DNA from: Halobacteria archaeon
Lineage (GTDB): Archaea > Halobacteriota > Methanoliparia > Methanoliparales > Methanoliparaceae
DNA: 18,294 bases
NCBI GenBank assembly: GCA_013329575.1
Contig: DUJX01000037.1
Location: 3,753-22,046 of the forward strand
Direction of reading: 5' to 3'
A program made the position numbers and the translations under genes. The notes below the pieces were generated by a model. The model did not search any database. It was given only the letters and a program-made list of their open reading frames with translations, and had not been told where the DNA came from. This document shows, piece after piece, positions 7,661 through 15,711 of the stretch. Each line of letters opens with the position of its first letter. Positions within the stretch are counted from its first letter, which is position 1.

Positions 7661-7677
7661 TTTTATTTTTTATTTTT
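7661..7677 (+). terminator. T-rich tract between hydratase and acyl-CoA dehydrogenase
   Basis: TTTTATTTTTTATTTTT follows the hydratase stop by 20 bases. It resembles a T-rich archaeal terminator, and no hairpin is obvious. It could end or attenuate the transcript of the first two genes, or it could be an AT-rich promoter element for the next gene. Confidence 0.35.
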
Positions 7678-7699
7678 AAAATCAAAATAGGTGAAAAAA

Positions 7700-8854
7700 T
7701 TGGATTTTAGGTTAACAGAAGAACAACAAGATATAAAAAATGCTGCAAAAGAGTTTGCCGAGGGCGAATTTGATATAGAATATGCGAGAAAATGTGATGA
7801 AGAACACATCTACCCAAGAGAATTGGTACGAAAAGCCGCAAAAGAAGGATTTATCGGAATGGCGTTTCCGGAAGAATTCGGTGGTCAAGGTTTGGGTGTA
7901 TTAGAGACCAGCTTAGTCGGTGAGGAGTTTGCGAGGGTAGATTCTTCTCTCTCTCTGCCTATCTTGGCAGCTACTTTTGGATCTGAACAGATACTTTTGT
8001 TTGGTTCTGATGAACAGAAAGAGAAGTATCTTACAAAGATAGCTGCAGGCGACTATATCTCGTGCGGTATGTATACCGAACCGGATGCGGGAAGCGATGC
8101 TGCCAGTTATAAAACAACAGCAATAAAAGATGGGGATGACTACGTCATAAATGGAACGAAGACGTTCATAACGAACGGTGGTGTTGCAAACGGAGGAGCT
8201 TTATGTGCCGTAACCGATCCTGACGCTCCCAAGTTTTCCAATATGAGTGTTATCTGGATTGATGACATGCAGAACAAAGAAGGAATAACCATATCTGACC
8301 TAGGCAGAAAGATGGGAATCAATTCCACCAGTACATGCGAGATTGCTTTTGATAACTGTAGGGTACCACAATCAAACCTCGTAGGAGACGAAGGCATGGG
8401 GTTCATGCAGGCCATGATGTTCTTTGATACTACGAGAGTAGGTGTTGGCGCGATGTCTGTGGGTATGGCACAAGGTGCGTTCGACAAAGCACTCGACTAT
8501 GCAAGGCAGAGGAAGGCGTTTGGAATACCAATAGCGAAATTCGAAGTAACGATGTTCAAGTTTGCAGAGATGGCTACGAAATTAGAGGCGGCCAAGAATT
8601 TGATATATAAAGCAGCATCTAAGATAGATGCAGGCAACCCCGATTTGATACTTTCTTCTATGGCAAAATGGTATGCGGGTCAGATCGCCGTTGAAATCTG
8701 CGATGAGGCAATACAGATTCACGGTGGTTATGGTTATATGGCAGATTATGACGTTGAGCGATTCTACAGAGATGCTAAAATTAAAGAGATCTATGAAGGA
8801 ACGAAAGAGATAGAAAAATATACAATTGCAAGAGCAATTATTGGAAAAATATAA
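7700..8854 (+). CDS. Acyl-CoA dehydrogenase
   Basis: This FAD enzyme makes trans-2-enoyl-CoA in the first oxidation step of beta-oxidation and passes electrons to ETF, whose genes are not in the window. Family marks are CGMYTEPDAGSDAA (122-135), FGIPIAKFEVTMF and QIHGGYGYMADYDVERFYRD (339-358). The catalytic Glu366 is present in IYEGTKEI. The length of 384 residues is typical. I chose TTG at 7700 because GGTGA (7690-7694) ends 5 bases before it and it yields the family-typical start MDFRLTEEQ. The alternative is GTG at 7691, 3 residues longer, which lacks its own SD. Confidence 0.9.
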   Translation: MDFRLTEEQQDIKNAAKEFAEGEFDIEYARKCDEEHIYPRELVRKAAKEGFIGMAFPEEFGGQGLGVLETSLVGEEFARVDSSLSLPILAATFGSEQILLFGSDEQKEKYLTKIAAGDYISCGMYTEPDAGSDAASYKTTAIKDGDDYVINGTKTFITNGGVANGGALCAVTDPDAPKFSNMSVIWIDDMQNKEGITISDLGRKMGINSTSTCEIAFDNCRVPQSNLVGDEGMGFMQAMMFFDTTRVGVGAMSVGMAQGAFDKALDYARQRKAFGIPIAKFEVTMFKFAEMATKLEAAKNLIYKAASKIDAGNPDLILSSMAKWYAGQIAVEICDEAIQIHGGYGYMADYDVERFYRDAKIKEIYEGTKEIEKYTIARAIIGKI

Positions 8855-8883
8855 TAAAAGATTAAAGTAAAAAAGGTGGTCAT

Positions 8884-10128
8884 ATGAATGAGATAAGAGA
8901 TGTAGTAATTGTAGACTACTTAAGATCTCCTTTCTCGAGATCGAGGCCAAACAAACCTGAAAAGGATGTATTCAACAGCCTGAGGATGGATGATGTGCTT
9001 GGTGATCTGATCAAAGAACTTGTCAAAAAGAACGGGATCAATGCAAAAGAGATCAACGATGTTTTAATCGGTTGTGCATTTCCACAAGGCGAACAATGGC
9101 TTTATGGAGGACGAAGTGTTGTATTTTTAGCCAATCTGCCTGTAGAAGTCCCAGCACAACATATCGATAGACAATGTGGGTCATCAATGTCGGCAATACA
9201 CCAAGGTGCTATGGAGATTGCGTTAGGGTACTCTGATATCGTTATTGCAGGTGGATTGGAACATATGTCACATAATCCAATGCCCGGTCCTGGAATAGAA
9301 GAGAGTAGGATAATGGTCGATATGAACCCGAGATTCTTCCCCAAAAATCCTGAATTTGATCCTGATTTTGTAAAATATGACATGGAGACATCTTTTAGCA
9401 TGGGACTGACCGCAGAAAAATTGTTCGAGTTAAGACAGAAGGAAGAACCGCATATAACACGAGAAGAGATGGATGAATGGGCTTTTAAAAGCCATATGAA
9501 GGCGGCAAAAGCACTGCAGGAGGGCTTTTTCAAGGATGAGATAATGCCTGTCAAGACGAGATTGGCTGATGGTACCACTACCGTTGTAACCCAAGACTTA
9601 AGCATAAGGCCTGACACAACATTGGAGCAAATTTCATCGTTACCACCTGCATTTAAACCAAACGGCAATATAACAGCGGGAAATTCTTCTCCATTGAATG
9701 CAGGTGCTACCGCTCTCGTGTTGATGTCTAAAGATAAGGCAAAAGAATACGATATAGAACCTATGGCAAGGATTGTCTCACTTGGCTGGGCAGGCGTCGA
9801 TCCGAGCGTTATGGGTAGAGGCCCTGTTCCTGCGAGCAAAAAAGCGTTGAAACACGCCGGGCTGGATGTTAAAGATATAGATTATTGGGAGATTAACGAG
9901 GCGTTTTCCATAGTCACGGTCAACGCGATAAAGGAACTCGGTATAGATCCAGATAGAGTGAATGTAAAAGGCGGCGCTATAGCCATCGGTCATCCATTGG
10001 GTGCAACTGGTGCCAGGCTTGTTGGAACGCTAGCACGGATTTTGGACAGAGAAGGGGGCACCTACGGCTGTGCGACACCATGTATTGGTGGTGGACAAGG
10101 CGTTGCAACAATCATAGAGAGAGTTTAA
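8884..10128 (+). CDS. Acetyl-CoA C-acyltransferase (thiolase)
   Basis: The enzyme cleaves 3-ketoacyl-CoA with CoA to release acetyl-CoA, or runs in reverse as acetoacetyl-CoA synthesis. At 414 residues it is a full-length degradative-type thiolase with all catalytic residues: Cys98 in RQCGSSMSAIHQGA, NEAF (338-341), His370 in GGAIAIGHPLGATGAR and Cys400 in ATPCIGGGQG. A full catalytic set distinguishes it from the archaeal SCP-x-like thiolases. The ATG follows a GGTGGTC SD and is 29 bases after the acyl-CoA dehydrogenase, so the pair is one transcription unit. The 245-codon antisense frame is a shadow. Confidence 0.92.
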   Translation: MNEIRDVVIVDYLRSPFSRSRPNKPEKDVFNSLRMDDVLGDLIKELVKKNGINAKEINDVLIGCAFPQGEQWLYGGRSVVFLANLPVEVPAQHIDRQCGSSMSAIHQGAMEIALGYSDIVIAGGLEHMSHNPMPGPGIEESRIMVDMNPRFFPKNPEFDPDFVKYDMETSFSMGLTAEKLFELRQKEEPHITREEMDEWAFKSHMKAAKALQEGFFKDEIMPVKTRLADGTTTVVTQDLSIRPDTTLEQISSLPPAFKPNGNITAGNSSPLNAGATALVLMSKDKAKEYDIEPMARIVSLGWAGVDPSVMGRGPVPASKKALKHAGLDVKDIDYWEINEAFSIVTVNAIKELGIDPDRVNVKGGAIAIGHPLGATGARLVGTLARILDREGGTYGCATPCIGGGQGVATIIERV

Positions 10129-10157
10129 GATACTTTATCCTCTATAAAGATGAGGTG

Positions 10158-10181
10158 TTTTACCTTTTTCTTTTTTATTTG
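10158..10181 (+). terminator. T-rich terminator after thiolase
   Basis: The stretch TTTTACCTTTTTCTTTTTTA begins about 30 bases after the thiolase stop, as expected for a U-run-dependent archaeal terminator. It separates the beta-oxidation genes from the ligase remnant downstream. The rest of 10182-10290 shows no gene. Confidence 0.5.
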
Positions 10182-10287
10182 TTAATCTGTCATTCTTTAT
10201 GGCCATCATAAACTCTGAAATTTGATACTGTTTTAAACATCTATTATTTCTTAAGATATATAAACGATTTTTTATTTTAAAACTAAT

Positions 10288-10357
10288 ATAAAAAATTATA
10301 AATATTTAAAAATATTAACATTAATTGTAATTAATAAACATGGTATAAAAAGGGGAT
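10288..10357 (+). promoter_or_regulatory. AT-rich promoter region and SD of the ligase remnant
   Basis: A run of TATA-like sequence (ATATAAAAAATTATAAATAT and GGTATAAAAA near 10342) leads into AGGGGATATTGG just before the ATG at 10364. The expression signals of the broken ligase therefore look intact, although its coding sequence is not. Confidence 0.35.
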
Positions 10358-10363
10358 ATTGGA

Positions 10364-11339
10364 ATGACAGAAAAAGCAAAAGAGGGAGAAAGGGAGATAG
10401 AATCTGATTCTTTTGAAGACTATAGACAAAAATACCCGGATAACTTGCCATTATACACTTATAACAGTATATTGGAGAGCATCGTCAAGACCATTCCAAG
10501 TAAAGTAGCTTTTATACAGGGAGAGCGAAGAGAGACATGGAAAGATTTTGATGCTAAAACCAACAGAATAGCAAACGGATTGTTGGATCTCGGGGTAAAA
10601 AAAGGAGAGAGAGTTGCAATATCCGGTTTTAATTCGATAGAATGGATGGAAGCATACATCGGTGCGTCTAAAATCGGTTTAGTTCCTGTAAATCTAAATC
10701 CGAGATTCTTGGATGATGAGATCAGATACATCTTGGACGATTCGGATTCGGTCGTTTTATTTATAGAAGATAGATGGATCGATATAATAGAAAAAAATAA
10801 AAGATGAACTATCCGATCTAAAAAATATAATCGTTTATAACGCGCCCGGTTGTAAACGGGCTCAGATTCTATATGGCGGGTTTATGGGCTTAGGTTACTG
10901 GAAGTCTCCATCAAAAACCGAGAAAGATTTCGTTACCATAAATGGAGAGCGGTATCTAGTAGTCAGAGATGAAGGCTTTGTTGATGAATATGGCAGATTT
11001 CATCTCTTGGGACGCGGTGGAGGATATGTAATAAATACTGGTGGCGAAAAAGTATATTCAGAAGAGGTGGAAGAGATAATAAAGAGCCATCCTAAAATAA
11101 AAGATGCAGCGGTTATTGGAATACCTGATGAAAGGTGGGGTGAGGCTGTTACCGCAATAATAGAACTTAAATCAGGAGAAAAAGCCACAGAAGACGAGAT
11201 TAAAGAATATTGTAGAGAAAGAATGGCGTCGTACAAGATTCCAAAGAATATCATCCTTCACAGCGTATTAAGAACGGATGTTGGAAAAATAAATAGAAGA
11301 GGGATGGCAGATCTGGTATCAGAGTTAATATCAATATAG
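10364..11339 (+). pseudogene. Acyl-CoA synthetase (AMP-ligase) remnant with internal deletion and frameshift
   Basis: The first 147 codons encode the N-terminal start of an ANL-family acyl-CoA synthetase (TWKDFDAKTNRIANGLLDLG, GFNSIEWMEAYIG, VPVNLNPRFLDDEIRYIL). They end at TGA (10805-10807). Removing one A from the run of seven at 10791-10797 continues the frame (DELSDLKNIIVYNAPG) straight into the C-terminal part: GYWKSPSKTEKDF, GRGGGYVINTGGEKVYSEEV, and the C-terminal lid with KIPKNIILHSVLRTDVGKINR including its catalytic-type Lys. The rejoined frame is about 324 codons against the usual 500-560. The P-loop-like GTTGxPKG and all central adenylation motifs are missing, so about 200 residues are deleted near 10842-10884. 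It cannot form acyl-adenylates. It lies just downstream of the beta-oxidation genes. Confidence 0.88.
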
Positions 11340-11366
11340 ATCAGCCCAGATACAAACTTATGAAAA

Positions 11367-11395
11367 TTTTTTAATTTTTTACTGTTTTTTATTTA
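11367..11395 (+). terminator. T-rich tract after the ligase remnant
   Basis: ATTTTTTAATTTTTTACTGT with a following TTTTTTATTT lies between the ends of two convergent ligase remnants. It is a good U-rich terminator candidate for the plus-strand transcript. Confidence 0.4.
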
Positions 11396-11397
11396 TA

Positions 11398-11799
11398 CTA
11401 ATATTGAGGAGAGTTTTGTAGAAATAAAGCAACCCTATCGCCTTTCTTAATACCTAAATCAGATAAAGCATTGGCAAACTTGTCTGAAAGATTATCAAGT
11501 TCTTTATACGTTATTTTCCGTCCATAATAGATCAATGCAGTTTTATCTGGGTTTCTTTCTGTATATCTTCTTAAATATTCAAAGAGGGGCGCTTTCCCAT
11601 ATAGATAGATTGGTCCTGGTATCACCTTTACCAAACGAGGCAAAATTTTGTTTATAATATTTCTAACAGACTCTTTATTTAATAGAGGAAGTATTGATGA
11701 TAGTAGCCCGCTTTCTACCATTTTCTGGCTTATCGATTGGAAGATTGGTAACAAAGTTCGCACTATATTTCCTAAAACCTCATCGCTCGAGTCGGTCAT
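11398..11799 (-). pseudogene. Truncated N-terminal fragment of a second acyl-CoA synthetase
   Basis: The 133-codon frame has a roughly 60-residue hydrophobic/helical N-terminal extension. It is followed by a clear ANL-ligase start: PLFEYLRRYTERNPDKTALI, YYGRKITYKELDNLSDKFAN and LGIKKGDRVALFLQNSPQY, then TAG. In intact ligases the chain continues from NSPxF for about 400 more residues; beyond the stop here is only AT-rich intergenic DNA. It is therefore a truncated gene, not a domain protein. I chose the ATG at 11799: a TATA-like TTTAATATATA lies about 25 bases upstream, whereas the earlier ATG at 11835 would overlap that box. It converges on the other ligase remnant but differs from it in sequence, so it is a second gene. 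Confidence 0.82.
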
Positions 11800-11818
11800 T
11801 TTACTCACTATAAATAAT

Positions 11819-11830
11819 GTATATATTAAA
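11819..11830 (-). promoter_or_regulatory. TATA-like box of the truncated ligase
   Basis: On the minus strand TTTAATATATAC is centred about 25 bases before the ATG at 11799, consistent with a leaderless transcript. It supports the shorter start. Confidence 0.4.
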
Positions 11831-11914
11831 AACATTTATACTTTTCTAAAATGTATTTTTGAAACCAAAAAGTTATTATAATTTATTTTAAATAAATATA
11901 ACAACGTGATAAAT

Positions 11915-13153
11915 ATGTCAGGCTATGATGAATACATGTTTCAATTTATCAAGAGGGTTATAGACGATGTCGGACCGCGCGCGTCGGGAAGTTCGGAGGA
12001 AGAGAGAGCCGGATTGATCTTTGAAGACGATTTAAAAAGGTATTGTGATTCAACGATCAGAGAAAAAGAGGAGTATCATCCAAAGGCTTTTATGGGATTC
12101 ATACCGTATGCGATGATTGCAATCTATATAGCGATAATATTCTTCTGGATAAACCCACTGATATCTTTTATATTATCTGCAGCAGCGATGCTGGTAACTT
12201 TGACAGAGTTTGGAAGGTATATGGAAGTAGTCGATCCTCTTTTTCCTAAAAAAGTTGGAACGAATGTATATGGCAAAATCTCACCCAAAGAGGAGATAAA
12301 ACAGACCGTTGTATATTCTGCTCATCTGGATAGTGCATATCAGTTCAACGTATGGGCATGGTTTAAAAGCTACGGGGGAGTGATTATAACAGCTTTAGCG
12401 ATATTAAACGGTATCTTTGTCTTATTGGTCTCTCTTGTAAGGATGTTTGTCATAAACGGATCCGTGTTGAGCTTTAATTTTAGCGAATATATCTCTCTTA
12501 TCTCTGCAGGAGGAATATTCAGTTATCTGTGGTATATCATGGTTGCAATCGGGATAGTGACCATACCGATGTTATTCTTCCTTAGCAAGGATGCCGTGCC
12601 TGGTGCTGCCGATGATATGGCAGGTATAGCAGTATGTTTAGGAATGGCAAAATACCTGAGTGATGAGAGGAATAAAGATGGGGGATTCGTTCCTAAAAAC
12701 ACCGAGGTTCTAATAATGGGAGTTACAGGAGAGGAGGCTGGATTGCGAGGAATGAGACGATGGTTGAATAGGCACGAAGAAGAGATGAAAGAACATCCAT
12801 ACATGCTTGTAAATATAGATACTGTCTTTGATTACGATAATATGGCTGTTATAGAGAAAGAATCATCTATCGGAGCAAAACATGATCGGGAATTGGTCAG
12901 TACGCTGTATAATATCGCGACAAAAGACCTCGGGTATAAATTTGATATATCAAGTCTACCGTTTGGAGCAACAGATGCAGCAGAATGGTCTAAACGGGGA
13001 TATAAAGCGACCAACCTGCTTGCGGTACCATTTGATAAAGGTTTACCTCCAAATTATCATACGTTTCTCGATACCTATGATAGGATAGATAAAAGATCTC
13101 TCGATGCGATACTCAATGTTTGTATAAGATTTTTACAGGTGGTAGATTCATGA
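11915..13153 (+). CDS. Membrane-embedded M28-family zinc metallopeptidase
   Basis: The catalytic domain matches aminopeptidase-type M28 enzymes. HLD (His137, Asp139), GAADDMAG (Asp233/Asp234), GEEAG (Glu273/Glu274), NIDT (Asp302) and YHT (His382) form the expected two-zinc set. Two hydrophobic segments (about 63-79 and 82-97) precede HLD. Two more (about 155-179 and 192-222) lie between HLD and the bridging Asp; an even number keeps all ligands on one side of the membrane. There is no cleavable signal peptide. The 412-residue product is thus a membrane-anchored peptidase. I chose ATG 11915, after GTGAT, over GTG 11906. Substrate is unknown; trimming of peptides at the membrane is inference. 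Confidence 0.85.
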   Translation: MSGYDEYMFQFIKRVIDDVGPRASGSSEEERAGLIFEDDLKRYCDSTIREKEEYHPKAFMGFIPYAMIAIYIAIIFFWINPLISFILSAAAMLVTLTEFGRYMEVVDPLFPKKVGTNVYGKISPKEEIKQTVVYSAHLDSAYQFNVWAWFKSYGGVIITALAILNGIFVLLVSLVRMFVINGSVLSFNFSEYISLISAGGIFSYLWYIMVAIGIVTIPMLFFLSKDAVPGAADDMAGIAVCLGMAKYLSDERNKDGGFVPKNTEVLIMGVTGEEAGLRGMRRWLNRHEEEMKEHPYMLVNIDTVFDYDNMAVIEKESSIGAKHDRELVSTLYNIATKDLGYKFDISSLPFGATDAAEWSKRGYKATNLLAVPFDKGLPPNYHTFLDTYDRIDKRSLDAILNVCIRFLQVVDS

Positions 13154-13218
13154 AGATATGGAGATAACATCAGATCTGCCTAATCTGGTTAGAATAAAAA
13201 AGATTGAAAAATTTAAAA

Positions 13219-13260
13219 TTCTTACATTTTATACACTTTTATTTTAGTATCTTTGTTTTA
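13219..13260 (+). terminator. T-rich tract after the M28 peptidase
   Basis: Several T runs (TTCTTACATTTTATACACTT, then TTTTATTTTAG and TTTGTTTTAC) lie 65-105 bases after the peptidase stop. They resemble an archaeal U-rich terminator. A 29-codon frame at 13158 in this gap has no convincing SD. Confidence 0.3.
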
Positions 13261-13268
13261 CAGAAAAA

Positions 13269-13279
13269 CTATATATATT
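13269..13279 (+). promoter_or_regulatory. TATA-like box of the winged-helix gene
   Basis: CTATATATATT is centred about 26 bases before position 13300, giving a transcript that begins at or next to the ATG at 13303. The mRNA would be leaderless; no SD is seen. Confidence 0.45.
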
Positions 13280-13302
13280 GGTTGTAGTATAGATAGAATC
13301 GT

Positions 13303-13668
13303 ATGACGAAAGTATCGGACAACAACGATATCTTGAATGAGATTTTAAAAAAATTGGATATGCTAATTCAAATACATTCAGAGCTACTAAATGCGATAAA
13401 AGATGTGAATACAAATAAAAAAGTGTTAAAATCGATCGATGCGATAACCCTGATCGAGATGCCTCCCGATCTCAGAAAGACTATGATGGCTATGATGGAG
13501 TTAGAGATGGCTACGGTGGAAGAGGTCTCTATTAAGACAGGACGATCCGTATCCATCGAGGCTTATTGTTTAGAACAGCTTTGTAAGGATGGATATTTGG
13601 TCAAGAAGAACGGAGAACGTATCATCTTCTCGATAAACGATTATCCAGCAGATTATCAATATTTTTAA
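13303..13668 (+). CDS. Coiled-coil plus winged-helix protein, probable transcription regulator
   Basis: This 121-residue protein has an N-terminal heptad-like helix (about 8-34, ILNEILKKLDMLIQIHSELL) that could dimerise. A winged-helix-like domain follows (about 55-112): PPDLRKTMMAMMELEMATVE, EEVSIKTGRSVSIEAYCLEQ, LCKDGYLVKK and a short wing GERIIFSI. The helix 2, turn, recognition helix, wing layout resembles MarR/ArsR-like archaeal regulators, but I cannot name the family. It lies between the M28 peptidase (same strand) and the convergent antiporter cluster, with its own leaderless-type promoter. Its target is unknown; no operator repeat is obvious. Confidence 0.65.
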   Translation: MTKVSDNNDILNEILKKLDMLIQIHSELLNAIKDVNTNKKVLKSIDAITLIEMPPDLRKTMMAMMELEMATVEEVSIKTGRSVSIEAYCLEQLCKDGYLVKKNGERIIFSINDYPADYQYF

Positions 13669-13699
13669 TAGAAACAAAACCCTTAATAAAACATTCTTA

Positions 13700-15412
13700 T
13701 CATAACATCATCACATAATATATAAAAAATATCAAGAATAATACTATTACCGATAAGAGATAATAATCGACGGATACTCTTTTTGCATCTTTAAAATTAA
13801 TAAGATAAACGAGTGATGCGATGGTATTTGAAACACTATCGTTGACAGAATCTCTGAAACTACCTAAATATGATCGGCAGAACGTCATAAACCCGCCTCC
13901 TATCTTTTTAAAAAACCAATCGATGTCTAAGATGATCTTATTCTCATTCTTAAACCTATCCCGTATAAACCAGAACGGTATAAACGCGAAGAGGAATAAC
14001 TGCACCGATGATAAGATATGAGATGCTCTGTAAGGATCAAAATCAACCGGATACGGCAGCAAATTATAAAGCAGATTGGGATAAACGCCTATAATAATAC
14101 ATAACGCTGCGAGTATTCCCATTCCTATATACATGTTTATCGGCGATCTTATCATATCTATATTCGGTCTTTTGTCTTTTGTAAACCAGATACTTCGGGG
14201 CACCTTCAATACGATATACAGGAACGTACCTATAGAAGCCAGTTCTAATAATATCCATACGAACGGTTGGTTAAGATATGCAGACGATTCTATAATCATC
14301 GATTTACTCACAAATCCACTGAAAAGAGGAAAACCTGATATAGATAATGCACCGATCATATAAATCCAAAAAGTAGCCTTTTTTTCCTTATAAAGTCCGC
14401 CGAGATCCGAAAGATTAGTCTTACCCGTACTCGCTATAAGTTCTCCTGCTGTCATAAAAAGAAGCGATTTATAGAGAATATGACAAAAAGCATGTGCAAT
14501 AGAGCCATTTATAGCCATATTACTCCCAAGCCCTATCCCGCATATCATATATCCGATCTGTGATATAATGCTGTAAGATAGCATCTTTCTGATATCGTTC
14601 TGGATTAATGCAAACAGGACACCATAGATTGCCATTATAGCGCCGATCCAGATTAAGACATTTATACCGGAAAAACATCGGATTAAGATATATACCGCGC
14701 TCTTTGTCGTGAATGCACTCAGATACACTGCGCCTGTAACGGTAGCCGCGGGATAGGCATCCGTGAGCCATGTATGAAATGGCGGGACTGCTGCGTTTAC
14801 CATAAATCCAACCAAGATAAGATACGATGATAGATATTCAATACCGCTACCCCACGGGAATTTTACGATATCTATAGACCCTGTATTATGCAGATGCAGA
14901 AGGATTCCACCTAAAAGGCATACTCCTCCAAAGATGTGCCAGAGAATATACCTAAATCCAGCTCGTTTAGCATTCTGGGTTTTATTAGACCAGATCAAGA
15001 ATAAAGCGGTTAGCGACATAAGTTCCCAGAATATGAAGAGCGTAAAGAGATCTCCTGCAAATATCATGCCCAACGTGCTTCCAAAATAAAGCATTGCAGG
15101 GATATGTTCCAGATCTTTTTTCACGTGATACGAGTATATGTTTGCACAGATCGTTACTATGGTAAACGCGTATGCAAAGATCATACTCAGTCTATCGACC
15201 TTGCATAACACGAGGTCGTAATCTAAGAAATGGATGTTCCAAGAGGTAAACGGGATATCACCGAACAGATTAAATGAGACCAAGATTAATAATACAAGCG
15301 ATAAAACTGGTAAAAATATGAAATACGACTTTTTTAACCTCTTGTCTCGTATTACTGGTAATAATAAAGATCCAATTATTATTAAAACCCCAGGATGCAT
15401 CCACATAGCCAT
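13700..15412 (-). CDS. MrpD/NuoL-like antiporter subunit, Asn at the TM7 Lys position
   Basis: This 570-residue polytopic membrane protein has the proton-antiporter core (Proton_antipo_M family). Glu130 lies in FWELMSL of TM5, Lys237 in FTTKSAVYILIR of TM8 and Lys315 in HILYKSLLFM. At the TM7 Lys position the sequence reads GFMVNAAVPPFHTWL with Asn206. From memory, the NAAVPP form also occurs in one group of antiporter-like subunits in bacterial clusters with several MrpD copies. A hydrophilic C-terminal region (about 470-540) and a last TM helix follow the core. It is the last gene of the cluster, 34 bases after the 84-aa protein, with an AAAGGAT SD. It likely transports cations or protons as one of three paralogous subunits. 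Confidence 0.87.
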   Translation of the reverse strand: MAMWMHPGVLIIIGSLLLPVIRDKRLKKSYFIFLPVLSLVLLILVSFNLFGDIPFTSWNIHFLDYDLVLCKVDRLSMIFAYAFTIVTICANIYSYHVKKDLEHIPAMLYFGSTLGMIFAGDLFTLFIFWELMSLTALFLIWSNKTQNAKRAGFRYILWHIFGGVCLLGGILLHLHNTGSIDIVKFPWGSGIEYLSSYLILVGFMVNAAVPPFHTWLTDAYPAATVTGAVYLSAFTTKSAVYILIRCFSGINVLIWIGAIMAIYGVLFALIQNDIRKMLSYSIISQIGYMICGIGLGSNMAINGSIAHAFCHILYKSLLFMTAGELIASTGKTNLSDLGGLYKEKKATFWIYMIGALSISGFPLFSGFVSKSMIIESSAYLNQPFVWILLELASIGTFLYIVLKVPRSIWFTKDKRPNIDMIRSPINMYIGMGILAALCIIIGVYPNLLYNLLPYPVDFDPYRASHILSSVQLFLFAFIPFWFIRDRFKNENKIILDIDWFFKKIGGGFMTFCRSYLGSFRDSVNDSVSNTIASLVYLINFKDAKRVSVDYYLLSVIVLFLIFFIYYVMML

Positions 15413-15446
15413 TTTATATCCTTTTAATTCTTGTTATTCACCTAAT

Positions 15447-15701
15447 TTATCCAAGATCATCCGATTCATCATAATAATCCTCGTCTCGTGATAAGACCAT
15501 TTTTAACATCATAGATACGGTTAAAAGTACTATGCTACCGAAAAACCCGAACAGGGCAGAAAAATTGGGAATCTTATCCCATATAAAATGGGTCTCTGCC
15601 ATGACCGGTAGTATGGATCTGTATCCGATCAAGAATCCAACGAGTATGCTAAGTATAAGAGATACAATATATAAAACCAATAATAGATTATGTTTGATCA
15701 T
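15447..15701 (-). CDS. Small two-helix membrane protein of the antiporter cluster
   Basis: The 84-residue protein has TM helices at about 6-27 and 47-70. Between them is a conserved-looking HFIWDKIPNFSALFGFFGS, and the tail is acidic (SRDEDYYDESDDLG). I recall short proteins of this pattern (W-x-x-IP-x-F-x-A, then R-E-D-Y-Y-D) encoded among MrpD-type genes in other prokaryotes, so a structural subunit is likely; this is memory, not a search. It starts at ATG 15701 or at the adjacent TTG 15704. The SD GGGTGAT overlaps the stop of the 45-codon ORF before it, so the two appear coupled. Confidence 0.7.
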   Translation of the reverse strand: MIKHNLLLVLYIVSLILSILVGFLIGYRSILPVMAETHFIWDKIPNFSALFGFFGSIVLLTVSMMLKMVLSRDEDYYDESDDLG

Positions 15702-15711
15702 CAAGATTTTA

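Noticed and set aside
9102..9839. 245-codon minus-strand frame
   Set aside because: It lies fully antisense to the thiolase gene, whose catalytic motifs are intact. It has no family features and no promoter or SD.
10844..10861. Short GC hairpin GCCCG...CGGGC as a terminator
   Set aside because: The stem has only five pairs with no following T run and lies inside the ligase remnant. I treat it as a possible deletion-junction feature only.
11398..11835. Truncated ligase fragment and the C-terminal remnant as two parts of one inverted gene
   Set aside because: The plus-strand remnant already has its own N-terminal part, and the minus-strand fragment differs from it, so two separate genes explain the data better.
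13158..13247. 29-codon plus-strand ORF after the M28 peptidase
   Set aside because: It has only a weak GAAG upstream and runs into a T-rich tract that looks like a terminator, so it is probably chance.
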